Origin: Primula veris
Lineage: Eukaryota > Streptophyta > Magnoliopsida > Ericales > Primulaceae
NCBI GenBank assembly: GCA_963682055.1
Contig: OY821746.1
Coordinates: forward strand, 12,637,992 to 12,701,991
Length of the DNA: 64,000 nucleotides
Direction of reading: 5' to 3'
In this document: positions 1 through 12,785 of the stretch, piece after piece
How the letters are laid out: each line of letters begins with the position of its first letter
Position numbering within the stretch: position 1 is the first letter of the stretch
The notes under the pieces: generated by a model
What the model was told of the DNA's origin: nothing
What the model saw: only the letters and a program-made list of their open reading frames with translations
Database searches by the model: none
Program-made: the position numbers and the translations under genes

Positions 1-637
1 CCTGCTCTTTTTAAGTTTCTACTTTTGAATGAAAATGCACACCCCCTAAGTTAGATTCATTGGCCTTTTAGTATTTTTTTCACACAAAATTTCATTCATA
101 AAAGTTAAAGAAACACCTTGTTATCGATTCACTTTCACTACCAAGTGCAACTTTAAGAACTTGTTGCTTACTACTCCCTTTAAAATGACTCTTTTAGACA
201 ATCATAAGCTAATTTTGTCTTCGAATGTATGTTTTTTCAATTTCACTTTGGTTTGCAATACAATACTCCTAAGCAATTTTATTTCAAAAGTTTTCGGAAT
301 TAAACATGAAAAATTAATGTGGAACGAGGGAATGAAAATATTTACATGAAACTTGGAAATTGAGAAAATATGATTAAAGAAAAGCATGTGAATCTAATCC
401 CATATTAATGCGTCAATCTGAATTTTTTTTTGATTCAAATGGCTCAAATCTAATCTCATAATCTGAACCTAGTTTGTTTTCAAGTCCGGGGGCAAATTGC
501 ATTAGCTAACATATTGTTTATGGGGGGAGTATAGTACCGCTAGTCAAATCCAACCTAATTCAACCAGGCCTGATGTTTTGCTTTTATGCATACCTTGTGA
601 ATGAAGTATCATACAGACGTTTAGATATAAAAAAGCA
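1..637. other. Gene-free AT-rich stretch
   Basis: No coding frame with recognisable content. Positions about 273-325 are a diverged copy of the sequence at 8812-8862 (both contain the string catgaaaaattaatgtg), so this is dispersed-repeat DNA. Confidence 0.5.
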
Positions 638-1396
638 ATCTCCAAAGAGGATATATCTTTTTCCACTACAAAAATAAAAATATTTTCTCACGGTTAAACC
701 GTAAGTCAAAATTACATACATACTATAACTTTAACTTACGATTTGACAAAAGTCGACTTTTTTTTTTGATTTTATGGATTTTTTAGGAAAAAAAACCATA
801 AAAAATCGTAAATGTATAAAACTTGGTTATGCTCTCACAAATTAAATTTTTTAAATGTTTACTGATTATTTAATTATTTTTTGACTTTTTTTGCTCTTTT
901 TAAAAAATAAATGTAAAATTAGTAAAAAAAAATGGTTAGAGAAGTTAGAAAATGAGTTTTAAATTTATATAATTATATTTTGATTTTTTTAATTCTATTA
1001 TATTGAATTTTTGAATCTTTTTGGTCTTTTTTTAAAAAAACATCAAAAAATCAAAAAAAAATATTTTTTTTATATAATTTGTAACTTTGTAACTTTAAAA
1101 GCCCATTCATATTTTTCTTCTTCTTTTTTAATTTTTTAAAATAAAAGACAAAAAATGAATAAAAAACTAATAAAAAGACTTTGTAATATTTTAATGTCGG
1201 ATTCTAACGGATATAATCAAGTTGTTTACGATTTCTCTTGATTTTTCTGGGGTTTTTTTCAAAACAAATCATAAAGTCGAAAAAAAAAAGGAACTCTGGT
1301 CAAACCGTAAGTTAAACTTATGGACCATAACTTTGACTTACGGTTTGACCGTGAAAAATATTTTTTATAGTGGAAAAATACATCCTCATCTCCAAA
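638..1396. mobile_element. Mutator-type MITE with 9-bp target duplication
   Basis: The element is 647-1387 (741 bp). It is flanked by a perfect 9-bp direct repeat ATCTCCAAA at 638-646 and 1388-1396. The ends are inverted: it starts GAGGATATAT and ends ATACATCCTC. The inverted similarity continues inward for about 150 bp, including a CACGGTnAAACCGTAAGTCAAA block on both arms. Long terminal inverted repeats, a 9-bp target duplication and no coding capacity fit a non-autonomous Mutator-like element. An inner CACTACAAAAA resembles a CACTA end, but the duplication lies outside it. Confidence 0.8.
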
Positions 1397-1487
1397 CACG
1401 TATCAAAATCATTATCGTGAAAAAGAACTAAGCAACAAATAAACATATCAAAAACAATTTAAAATACTTATAACCGTATAACGTCCA

Positions 1488-1572
1488 ATAATTGTACATT
1501 ACAATATTTCCTTTCTCTGGGTTTTTATATAATCAATAATTGTACATTACAATTGTTCCTTTCTCTGGTTTT
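1488..1572. repeat. Short tandem duplication
   Basis: Two near-identical copies of about 42 bp, each starting aataattgtacattacaat and ending cctttctctgg. They are direct repeats with nothing coding in them. Confidence 0.8.
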
Positions 1573-1996
1573 CTGAAGTAGAACTCTAAACAACTGTATG
1601 AGGGGTTTTCTGCTTTCTAGTTTCTATAAGCCTATAACTTTCCCCTCTTTTTTGGGGGGATTTGTATTTTCCTATAATTTTCCGTTACCCCCCCTGCACC
1701 ATTGGATTCGCCCATGTCCTTTGCCGGCTTTTCTACTCTTTTCTTCGTTCCGGAACATCAGTTTGCTAGCAAAAAATAAAAGGATACTGTTATAATCTTC
1801 TTCTTTTTTGCCATATAAATGCCACCGGCAAAATGCGACTCATACCATTATGGTATCTATCCTCCAATGAAGTTTACTTAAGCTTTTATGAAAAAGTATA
1901 AATCTTATAGTATTACTCATCATTCGAAACGAATTAAAGTATTAAACAAAAAAGGAAAGGAACGCAAATCTGATAATAGTACAACATTATCATACC

Positions 1997-4264
1997 TCAA
2001 GGGATTGACGCCAAACAATCATGTCTATCTGAAGCTGTTCCTTTGCTTGCATTCTTTTTTCGCATCTTCAGCTTAAGTTGCAAAGGCTGCATCAAGTAAA
2101 TAATCAGCAAATACCGACTATAAATTTCTAAAATGAAATAAAAAGTAACATCAAAATAACACCTCAATCAAAATGCATGTTATAGTACATACCACATAGC
2201 GCGCTTCATTGTTATCAAGTGATACAATGTACGATTTAGGGTCCACAGCATCACTACCCTGTACCTATTGAGACAAAAAATATTAAAAAAAGTTAGCGGT
2301 TGAAAGGAAATTAAAGCTTATGTTTAGAGAAAGATAAAGCACGTACATTGTAGTTGTACTCACGAACCCTTGAATACCAGACACCTTCTTCATTGTTTGT
2401 ATCCTTTGGCCAACAATTACAAAAAGCTGTTATGACAATATACAAGGGAAATGAAGAAAGCTTGCGCTAATCAAAATAACCAAATTTTCTTGTAAATTTT
2501 TAGCAGAGTTGCTTGCTTAGTTACCAATAAATATAATGTCTCGGAGACACCATATATTCTTACAGCTTGCTACTACTACACAAGGTATTTCATTTTTCAC
2601 ATTTATATTTCAACAACTACTGATAAACAGAAATAAGGACTTCAATATACCTCATTAGGTACTGGGGTAAAATATGCCATAAACCTCTCATCAGCTGATT
2701 TTGAGTCTTTTACGACACAGCTTTTCATGAAAGCCTGCAATATTTAAGAAACGCAATTAGGCACGCAATTAGTCTTTTACGACAAAGCTTTTCATGACCC
2801 ACTCCCAGTTACAAAATAAGAAAGGGCTGAAGAACATCAAAAGAAAAGGATGTGGATAAAAATGCGGTTTTCAATTCCATTACGAGATTAAACTTCAAGC
2901 AAACAAAGGATAAAGAATGTCATCATTTGCACCATAATTAATACTAATTGGAATAAAAATCTGACGGAGACTTAAAAAAAAGTTGCTGCTATGTGGATAA
3001 ACCCAAATATTTGATAGATGAAATATCAGATATAAAAAGTCATTAATTCTCAGTGCTATCTTACCTTAGATTCACAAGCTTCACGAACAGATTCGTCTAA
3101 CTTGTTATAAGCCTCTGAGTCACCGGTTGGATGGCTATCAAATGTAGCTACTACAAATTGATCGTTTAATCTGTAAGCAAAAACATTTCAAAATAAGTTC
3201 AATTCCAAAAAAAAAAAGTAAAGAACAAACACTGCATGTCTGTTAGGAAATAACAAAGATATGGTAGTAAACAATTTCATCACCAGCATATACCAGTTAT
3301 TGCATTTCTAGAAAGGTTTTCTGTCAAAACGAAAAGTAAGGAAGATACCATGGTGACTTGATAAAGCTAAGATCTTTGTATCACCGTTCACCAGGTTATA
3401 GTGCTGATAAGTGATATGCAATGCACCATTTGTGATACCAATTTAAGTTTTAAAAATATCACTTCCCACCTATAATGGTTATTGGTTAATAAAGCTTGTA
3501 AAATTTAATAAGGTATTTAAAAATTGCAGGTTAGTTACTTGTCCATGAGAAAGGTACTATATCAATCACTGAAACGTTATGCTAACTACCCACCATGTTA
3601 ATCAACAACTTGGACATCCTAAAATGTGCAAATGCACAACATTGCGGACTCAATTTTCGGAAAAGACAGCGTTCCTTCTGGTTCTGAAACTTTTTTAACA
3701 TAGTCTTATACTCTTATTAGACTTGAACATGCAGCTTAAAAAAAGAATGAAAAGAGAAAGAAAAAGAAAATAAAAATGTCATTACTTTAATCGGGTAATT
3801 TGAGCTAAGTTGTTGGGCCTAATAATAACTAGTACTCCATGAACATACTAAAGTTAATAAATAAAATAAAAACAGAATAGCTGCAGTACAAACCAAACAA
3901 GAATTACTTGAAATACGAGAAGTACTCCAGTAACAATAAAAAAAAGGAAGAAGAAATAGTTCAAACCTCTCAAAATGAGGAAGTAGAGGAAGGGCCTCTA
4001 CAGGCTGTAGCTCTTTATTGGTTGCATGAACAGGGAGCGATCGCGATTTGCGCCTCTCGAAGGAAGCCTCTATTTCTTTTATTTTGCTTTCCCTAAAAAA
4101 CAGACAGATAATTAAAAATCGGATATAGACTCTGTGACTCGTCCAGATCGTAAATTGATAGATGAAAGTTTCGATAACACCAAATACCTGTCATAAAGAT
4201 TTTCCAGATTGTTTCGTGCTCCCAACCTTTGAGGCATTTCAATGCCTTCTCTTTTTGCTACAGG
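1997..4264 (-). CDS. PAF1/ELF7-like protein, C-terminal half only
   Basis: Seven minus-strand exons with GT-AG borders and one open frame: 4264-4188, 4092-3967, 3170-3065, 2734-2651, 2403-2347, 2264-2193 and 2086-1997 (stop). They encode 203 residues. Diagnostic stretches are KEIEASFERRKS, VHATNKELQPVEALPLLPHF, NDQFVVATFD, YNKLDESVREACES and RVREYNYNVQ. These match the middle to C-terminal part of plant PAF1 (ELF7/VIP2), the scaffold of the Paf1 complex that travels with RNA polymerase II and supports histone modification during elongation. The conserved N-terminal half of the family is not found upstream, no good start codon precedes the first exon, and the usual acidic tail is missing after the last exon. 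All splice sites and phases agree, so decay is slight. It may be a 5'-truncated paralogue or a recent gene fragment. The family call is firm; function is doubtful. Confidence 0.75.
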
Positions 4265-4708
4265 CTGCAAGTGGGGTTTACGCTTAATAATGAGGTTGTT
4301 TGTGTAATAACATCTTTGAAAAAAAGTACTGGCTCAAAGCGTCATAAAGCTCGTTTTACATTGCATAGGTGAAAACTTTAGTTACATTTGACTGAAAAGC
4401 AGAAAAAAGTCACGAAGCTTACATTTTTTGCATTTGAGTCGCACTCAAGACATAAAAAGCTTAATCTATATTTGCTATTTTGATATAAAAAAAAAGTCTA
4501 TAAAGTCAGTTTTTTTTTTATAATGACGATACCAACATATAATAGGACATTTTTATGTTCATTAGCAAATGTTTATCTGTATAAATTCAATTATAAACGC
4601 AGAATTTCTTATTAAAGTTTGACACTTTTAAAAGTTTGCAACAAATAACATTGTTTACTTACACTGGGAGGGAGAGAACTATATACCGGCTATTATCTGG
4701 TAAATCGC

Positions 4709-4796
4709 TTATTCGTTATGAACAACTTTATCATTCTTACTTTTATCTTCTTCCTCTTCTTCCTCCTCATGAGTGTCTATTCGTTTAGAGCTTCTG
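4709..4796 (-). pseudogene. Possible acidic coding exon upstream of the PAF1-like exons
   Basis: After an AG at 4797-4798, the minus strand reads SRSSKRIDTHEEEEEEEDKS, then nine more residues to a stop at 4709-4711. The acidic run recalls the C-terminal tail expected in PAF1 proteins, yet it lies upstream of the first recognised exon. It could be a rearranged tail exon, an exon of a lost neighbouring copy, or chance coding in a purine-rich tract. Confidence 0.3.
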
Positions 4797-5487
4797 CTGT
4801 TGCCAAATGAAAAGAAATTCTAAATGTGTGAAGTACTTGAGAAGAAAAAGACGATACCTTTTCTAAATAGGCATAAAAATGGCTTGCTATACAAAGCTAG
4901 TACACCACTGTGATAATTTTATTTGAGGTTTGGTGTAAAACTTCACTAATTATAAAAAAATGAAAGAAGTACATAAAGGAAAATAAGAAATCCGTTAGGG
5001 ATAAAAACGAGAAGCGCTGCAGCAGTGACATCATAAGTTGCTAACTATTATAAGGAAACAAGTTGAGAAAGCCAGCAGATTTATAAGACGTCATAGGCAA
5101 ATACTATTAATGTGCTCGAGATATCTCAGTCTTCTAGTTCAATTGTAAAATTATAAGAAGGTATCTAGGTAAACTTGACCAACCGCATATGAATTCTTAT
5201 ACGTTTTGGTTATTATAAATTTAGTCGCCAAACGTTACATATGGCCTTAATTCACACCCGGACAGGAAAAGCCAAGTTCAGGCAAGGTCTGCAGTTTGCT
5301 CATAGCTTCAATGTTTTAACTCTAGGGTTGATACTCTTAGTCACATTTTATGTACTGTACTAATTACTTCAATAGATCACAATAAATCACAGAAACGTTA
5401 TTCAATGTTAACTGATGTGCTTCAAGCCTATGTCTCCATACAACAATACTTCAGAAGATTTGATGGGGGATTACTTTTGCTCTAACT

Positions 5488-5813
5488 ATAAAAACCAGTG
5501 TTTTAAATAGCGTTATCGCTACCGTAGCGCTTTTTCGAGAGAAACGCTAAAAACGCAAATAGCGTTGCTACATAGCGCTTTGCGGTGTATTTTTTTTTTT
5601 GCCTAAATACATATAAATATAGCATTAAATTCAAAACATCTAATAAAAATTAACTAAATATATATAAAAAATTGTAACTAATAATCACAAAATGATTATA
5701 CTTGAGATGCCAGAGTATTTACTTTGTTTGCAAGAGTTTTGAGATTTGATTCTCTTTAAACTCCAATAATTTCATTAAAATTTTGACAAAAAAAAATAAA
5801 AAAAATAAAAAAA

Positions 5814-5850
<37 letters not shown>

Positions 5851-6027
5851 TGACTGCACCCGCTATAGCGTAAATAGCGTCCACTATAGCGTAAATAGCG
5901 TTCCTATAGCGCGAATTTAGCGTTTTCCATCCAAATACGCGTTTTAGCGTTGCGTTTTTCTTTCAAAAACCACTATATCGCACAATGTTGCGCAACGTTG
6001 CGAGCTTTTTAAAACAGTGATAAAAAC
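5488..6027. mobile_element. hAT-type MITE with perfect 8-bp target duplication
   Basis: The element is 5496-6019 (524 bp). It starts CAGTGTTTTAAA and ends TTTAAAACAGTG, and is flanked by ATAAAAAC at 5488-5495 and 6020-6027. The ends and the 8-bp duplication are those of hAT elements. Inside, both arms are built from repeated ATAGCG/TAGCGT words around an AT microsatellite at about 5818-5848. It has no transposase, so it is non-autonomous. Confidence 0.85.
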
Positions 6028-6057
6028 CAAATAAAAACTACGTAATTTTTTCTCTTT

Positions 6058-6240
6058 GAAAACACAGCGTCTCACGATCTCCCTCTCTCTCTCCAATCTC
6101 CATAACAGCCGGAGCATACGAGTGGCGGGCCAGAAACGACTACGGGACAGAAGTGGTGGGCCAGCAACGGCGATGATCTCCGTTGTGATGGTGTTCATCG
6201 ATGAAGGCTTCGGCTAGAGGTTTCGGTTGTGAGATCTCCA
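6058..6240. other. GC-rich island resembling a gene 5' leader
   Basis: This stretch is clearly richer in G and C than its surroundings. It opens with a CT-rich run (ccctctctctctcc) and runs through GGCGGGCCAG- and CAACGGCGATG-type sequence. It looks like the 5' leader of a plant gene, but no sustained frame follows on either strand. A gene remnant or a fragment captured by a transposon would explain it. Confidence 0.35.
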
Positions 6241-6514
6241 CGTTTTTACTACTACTTCTAAGTCAAATCTTTAATAGCTTATGAGTTATGAATTGTTTTC
6301 ATTAGGTCTCGTTTGGTGGCCGATGACCTTGTTGGTTGTTTTATCGGATTTCGATTCTGACTTTTTTTGGTTTATTTGAAATGGAATTGGGGTTTTTCGT
6401 TTTTAGCCCTAAAAAACAAGATTCAGCTTGACATAATTTTGATTCAATATTTTTTACACTTGTTTGGTTGTAACTTCTTAGACAAAAGTCAATTTTTGGG
6501 AAATTTTGAATTTT

Positions 6515-6860
6515 GCACTTTTTTGAAAATTATGCATTTTTTTTAAAAATTATGCACTAATAATGCATTTTTTGTAAAAGTTATGCACTAGTTATGCATG
6601 TTTTTGAAAAGTATGCATTAGTTATGCACGTTTTTGAAAAGTATGCACTAATAATGCACTTTTTAAAAAAATTATGCACTAATTATGCACTTTTTTAAAA
6701 ATTATACACTAATTATGCACTACTTGCGCATTTTTTTGAAAATTATGCTCTTTTTTGAAAATAATGCACTATTATGTACTTTTTCGGAAATTATGTACTT
6801 TTTGTAAAAATTATGCACTAATTATGCATTTTTTTCCAAAATTATGCACTTATTTTTTGT
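6515..6860. repeat. ATGCAC minisatellite
   Basis: About ten imperfect copies of a unit of about 28-30 bp built on ttatgcactaattatgcac followed by a T-run and GAAA. Copies differ in T-run length and by point changes. Not coding. Confidence 0.85.
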
Positions 6861-8811
6861 TTTTTTTTATATTTATTTGATTTTTCAATTTTTGGTTTTT
6901 TTGTTTATTAATTTTGATTTTTCAATATATTTTTTACGTTTTTTATATATAATCATATGTTTTTTTGAGTTCTAAAGAGAGAAAATGGTTTTTTAGGTTA
7001 AATAATTGCGTTTTTGTAAATAGATTGAATATTAATGAATTTGTGGGAAACTCAAATTATGAAAAATGTCTTATGGAGAGAATAAGTTAGTAAAAGATAG
7101 GCGGTATTGGGAATTCCCCCTTGAAAATAAGATACTTCCATAAACTCACTTGGAAAGCACAAAAAGTATAATTTCAACATCACATGATTTATTATATAAC
7201 TTATGTAAATGATTTTAAATTTCAAAAGATACCTGGGCAGGAAAAAAGGTAACGTCTATGCAACCAGAAAGTTGAAACGCTAGTTGGCAACGATGGTGGA
7301 AGAATAGAGAGAAGTATACTGTCCTATTTATACTACTTGTCACAATTTATTACTCGTATAAACACTATAAAGCATGACTATAAATAAAATTGTTACTATT
7401 TTTGTTTTTTCTTAAGTAGAAAGTTTTTTTTTTTAGCTAAGCCAAAAGAGAAGTTCTGATAAGAATGAAAATGCACGATTTAATTATTTCCATATCTTTT
7501 ATATATTTGGTTTAAATGCATTGGATTTGGTTTATTGTATGCGGTCTAAAACAAACAGCTATCAACAATCTATATTATTAATTGTCATTATTCGATTCCC
7601 TAGTTTCCCGTTATAAACTTACATAAGAATATGTTATTATGGTATTATTATGTGTTTGTGCATGTCTTCATCCTTTAATCAATACATTATTAAGAACTAT
7701 CAATTTAAACATGTCTTCATTCTTTAATCAATACATTATTTTAAAAAGGACACACACACACAAGTTTATCCATCTTATTCTTCCTCCAATGTTATCCACT
7801 TTTAAATGGTGTGCAAACTAGTAGATCTAATCATTCCCGTCTCTCCGATTTCGTGACTTATAGGTTGGGTTTCACAAGTTTAAATCCGATAGATTGGGTT
7901 TTGATGCGTTGTGACTCTACATGGAGCTTGCGGGTTCTTTCCAACAAAAAATATTAATTTGCTGCACTATGAGGTGGAGGATCAAAAATTCCGTTCAGAC
8001 TAAAATCAAGTTGAGACCAATATTTTATTTTAAACAAATTGACGTTTATTTGATTGACGGTCACAAAATTGTTAAAAACAGTCTTCTCCTAATATTGTAG
8101 ACGAAAGTTTCAAATCACAATAACATACATAATTGTTGTCAAAAGATGTGAAAAAGTTACAACAAGTTTCTGAATTGGGTAGAAGAACATAAGTAAGTCT
8201 GATTTTTTTATCATTTTCTTAACACTTGCAGCTTTTATTTCAACCAAGATTCCATTATTGATTTAAGTTTTAATAAGGTCCTTACTACCATAATAATTAA
8301 TAAAATAGTGGGTTATAACCCATCAATTTATATAAAAAAATTAACTCGCATAAGAATAGTTATCCCTTTTTAATTATTGATGTGTTTAATAAAACCAAAA
8401 ATAATTGTAGAAATGGATGTGAGAACGATGAATACGGAAAATAAAATAAAATGAAAATGAAAAAATAAGCACAAATATTATATTTCAAAGCTTGGATAAG
8501 AAAAAAAATTTGGATTTGGATTTATTTAGCAAATAATAGAATGTGTAGAAGATCGATGAAATAGATAGAAGTAAATTGAAAGGGTAGATGACCATGGGTA
8601 ATTAGGCATTTGGGTTTATAGTGATGGTACTAAAATATAATACCTCGTCCTCTAGGTCTTACAAATCCCACCATTTTACATCATTTAAATTGCAGGGTTA
8701 TTAATAATCTTGCCCACAATTTGGTAACGAAAGGCGGGACTTGTGGGTCCGGTGAGATTTATCATCCCATCCAACTTTGAGCCCCCATAACAAATAAACA
8801 AGGCCCTACGC
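6861..8811. repeat. Gene-free stretch with a short duplication
   Basis: No gene is seen. 7661-7691 and 7710-7740 are near-identical 31-bp copies (starting catgtcttcat) 49 bp apart. The rest is AT-rich sequence without recognisable structure. Confidence 0.5.
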
Positions 8812-8862
8812 AGTTTTATTTCAAAAGTTTTTGGAATGAAACATGAAAAATTAATGTGAGTA
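8812..8862. repeat. Dispersed repeat, second copy
   Basis: A diverged copy of the sequence at about 273-325. Both arms read as tttcaaaagttttnggaatnaaacatgaaaaattaatgtg with few changes. The family is not identified. Confidence 0.6.
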
Positions 8863-9039
8863 CATTTCTGTGTTAAGTAAGATACAAATGGACTTGATGC
8901 CATTCTTTCCACTCTAGAGAATTTCCAAGAATTCTACATGCTTCTTACTAGTTGGATAAACAAGCGACTCCTGTTTAAGAGCAAGTTTTCACTTTCATTT
9001 TGTAGCTTACCTTATAACAAAATTAAGAATTATAGACAA

Positions 9040-9320
9040 TTTTTTTTTTTTTTTTTAGAGACAATCAAATTTTGTCTCAAAATGGTAAATTTTCAGGACA
9101 AAAATAATTTTTTATACACAAAAATAATTTGTTTTTCTCCAAATCTAGGTTTTAGGCACATAATTTGAAAAAAAAAATTATTTCTAAAGACAATCACATA
9201 CGGATATAAGGAGACACTTTAATTTCATCTCAAAAGGTATTTGAAGACAAATTTTAATTGTTTTCTTATATTCGTATGAGATAGTTTTTAAAAACAATTT
9301 TTATGATTTATTATGATTTT
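9040..9320. repeat. AT-rich hairpin-forming tract
   Basis: A T-run at about 9042-9056 is followed by an imperfect palindrome: acatacggatataagg at about 9197 and cttatattcgtatgag at about 9265 are inverted. It may be a MITE relic. There is no coding. Confidence 0.35.
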
Positions 9321-9627
9321 TCTTCTGAAGCTTGTTTTGACTATTAGACATGGAAAAGTTTCTAGTTGATGAGTTTAATTATTTGAATTTCAGAATTGTG
9401 CATGTATATTGATGGTAGGGAAGAGACAAAAGCAACTCTCTGTGATTTTCACGATGCATCGCCTTGTCAAATCTTAATAAGATCACTAAAAACTTTCTTA
9501 TAATCGTTTTTGGAAATTTTTTGTTAGGAGACTTCCTTTTGTTTTGTCTTTATATTTAAAAGATTAATTTTTAGGTAAACCTATCATATCATATTATTTT
9601 TCTTCAAATAATAAATATACATTTGTA

Positions 9628-10315
9628 CGGTGAAAATACAGATAGACATAAAAATGAAACGTCAGATTAAACCGCTCTTTATAATTAATTTCCCACGTTT
9701 TACGTCTCTCCTCCCTCAATATCATAACCTTTGTAGATTGAAATCAATCAAAAGAGTCAAAAGCAATCAATAAGATCTTGAAAAAACAAGAGTGTTTTTA
9801 CTCCTATAAATAGTTGATAACTTTGCTTGTAAAATGTGTGTGTTCTAAATTATAAAGAACTCATTCTTGAGAGAATACACTGTGAGCTTTTAAATGAAAA
9901 ATAATTGTGGGATGTCATTGATATTTTGAGTGATAGTTATAAGATAGAAGCAATATAGAGATAGGCAGAAAAATTTAGAGCGAGTCTGAGAGTTTTTTCA
10001 TTAAGACTTAAATCTTATATTGTAAGCTTTTATAATATCATAGTCTGGGTGAGTGTCTCGGAGACGTAGACCAGTTGGATGAACTCCGTTGTTAAATGTG
10101 CGTGTGATTTAATTCAAGTACATTTAACTTTATTGTTATGTCCATCATTATATTTAGGTTCCAACTGTGGTTGCAACTATAGACTAGAACAGCGGATATT
10201 AATTTCAGAAATACAGATGAACATAAAAATAAAACGTTAGATTAAACCGTTTTTTATAATTAATTTACCACGTTTTATCTCTCTCGTCACTCAATATCAG
10301 AAAGTTGTAGATTTT
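9628..10315. mobile_element. Probable solo copia LTR inside a 110-bp direct duplication
   Basis: The centre (about 9755-10190) has a TATA-like ctataaatag near 9804, a polyadenylation-type stretch, and the words gtctcggagacgtagacc and gaactccgttgtt, which are typical of the 3' part of plant copia LTRs. No second LTR, primer site or coding region adjoins it. About 110 bp on the left (9628-9740) is repeated directly on the right (10201-10315), starting aatacagat and ending ttgtagatt. The true ends are uncertain. Confidence 0.5.
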
Positions 10316-10939
10316 AGAAAGCCCACAGTTCTGATAGATTCTGTCGGAAAAAAAAACATTTTTTATGACTTATTACTAAATTATTTGAGCTGAATTGACA
10401 TACTTGTTTTGTTTTATTATCAGATTATTTGAAGTGATCTGACACTGTTTGAGTTGGCCATACAATGACGATGTTTGTCTAATTGTTATCCAATCTTTTC
10501 TTTTACTATTCGATTTAATGATACATAAGAAAATTGTTATATAAATGGTTTCAATTTACATTTTAATTCACAACTCATATTTCTCTTCTTACTACTCATA
10601 TTTTTCCATAGTATGAAAAATGAAAACACTTTTGGAAATACGATATAAACTCATGATATGATTCATAACAACATTCTTGATAGTCAATATCCACCGATCA
10701 ACTTTCACAAAATCAAACCGTCATCTCAATATCATAATACTAATACTTATCACCCATATAATTAAACTGAGAGAATATCGATCCGGCTATCCTGATCACC
10801 ATCTCATCGAATTTTGAGAGGCTTTCTAGAAGAACATGTAAAGAACTATTTCTATTAACACAAGATCTCATTCAGCATATAATTATATATATCCTTAAGT
10901 TATGTACCAAGTATTTTGCAAGCCGTTAAGTAATACCGT

Positions 10940-11345
10940 CAATGTTTTGCCACCATATCTTTTGCAAAAACATAGATATCTGCTTCAATAGACTTGTTTT
11001 TTTTCATAGAACTGTTGGCAATGACCTTTTCTTCATTAACCACTGTTGAAAATGCGTCAATATAGACTAAATACACATTTTTAAAGTATAAATTACGTAC
11101 CCAATCCGGAGTTCCAGATGGATGAACACATTAATATGCCATTTTAGAAGTGAACACGTGGATTGCTTATAAAACTTAAATAGTACATGTGGTTTATTTT
11201 GCAAAACTACAATAGGGGTTTATTTGCCCATTTATGAAATTGATACATAATGTAGTTGACACATGAGGCACATACATGTCTAGGTAGTTATTGTTGGTCT
11301 GTCTCAGAAAGTCATGTCAAATGATTTTTTTTTTTTTTTACACAA
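10940..11345. repeat. Dispersed repeat shared with the myosin introns
   Basis: 10947-11235 is similar to 38690-38960 (both start gccaccatatcttttgc and carry atagtacatg and ttattttgcaaa). 11253-11345 is similar to 39757-39870 (both start gttgacacatgaggcacata). Here the two blocks lie side by side; in the myosin gene they sit in different introns. Confidence 0.7.
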
Positions 11346-12140
11346 TGCATATATGTATCAGAGGGAAATGGTATAATTCTTTGCAAACAGTGACATACTT
11401 TTTGGATCACTTTTTATTTTGGTTTTTTACTTAAACGTACATCTCATATTGGTATTTAACAAAACACTTACTTACTTTACATGATTGACACCAAGTTGAT
11501 TTCAGCTGTTATTATGGGTTATGATAAATTTCATATTATTTTGAAGTACTTTTCTCTTACGTGTTTAGTGTATATGGAACGTTCTATTTACTTAGAAGTT
11601 AAAAGTATGATTTTTATGCATCCGGATGTGTATTATTTATTTGGTTAAATAGCGCGAATATATGTTTTTAAATTCGTAGTCATTCATATTTCTATTACTC
11701 AGTTTATCGAAGATTGTGATATTTTGTTGGATAAACTTGAGTTAACGAATGAGCTAGGTTCGTTTTCTCACAATTCAAAAGTTGTATATTTTATGTGCAT
11801 CCTGTCTAGTTCGGTTCAGTTTTTGGGTGCATGAAAAAGAATCGAAATCAAGCAGTAGAGTTTTATGATTTTACTAGTATGTTTATATCAATTAGAATGA
11901 TGATTTCCAAGATGTCATCGTAGTAAGATGGCCAAATGCTTGTACACAAGTCCAATTATACTTATCAATTTTAACGACGTTGATGACATCAACGGGTCTA
12001 TATATAACCTTGGGAACCGAGACTTTGTTAGTTCGATTATCCATCATTTATGATGATTATATTCTATTTATCGCATCTCTAGCTTTTTCTTTCTAAACGT
12101 ACTCTTTTAATTTCCCCTCAAATTAATCCTATATATATAT

Positions 12141-12785
12141 TGAAAAGAATTTAGCTGCAACCGGGATGCAGCCTTTGGCTGCATTCACATTAGGTGGCAA
12201 AATCTGATTAGCAATGTCTTACTTTTTCCTTTTATTCTCATAGCACCATATAGTTATATGATTATATCCTTTCCTTAGTACTAATTCCTTCAATCTTTAT
12301 CTAACATTTTTTTTATCACTGTGCAATCCAATTGATTTCCTATTATATGATCTGCTATTGGGCTCGTCAACATTTAATAAATAGATTTTTAAGTTTTAAA
12401 AAAATAGGTATATATATACATACCTATTTTAAAAATAGTTTTAAGTTTTAATAGTTGTATAGCTATTAAAAATCACACATACATACCTTTTTTTTAAAAA
12501 AAAAACTGAAAAATCTATTTACTATTCCAAATTTACGTTCGGTTTGTGTTTATTTTTCCAATGATGAATATCAGTTTTGAATACTTATTTAAACACGTGG
12601 AGTTGTTGGATGAAAATTTATTCATAGTCTATAAAAAAACAAAGAATAGCCAAGGGAATGGAAGAAGTTAATTATTAGGTGTTCAGATTACATGTACAAC
12701 CACCATATGATATAACAAATAAAATCAAACCACCTCATGGGAAGCAGCCAAAGGTTGCACCCTTGATTGCAGCTAAGTCCATTTC
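12141..12785. mobile_element. MITE with about 90-bp inverted ends
   Basis: The left arm has tttagctgcaa and gcagcctttggctgc, then aggtgg. The right arm reads the same in reverse complement: cttagctgcaa, gcaacctttggctgc, aggtgg. The arms lie in TA-rich flanks, so the target duplication cannot be fixed. There is no coding frame, so it is a non-autonomous DNA element. Confidence 0.7.
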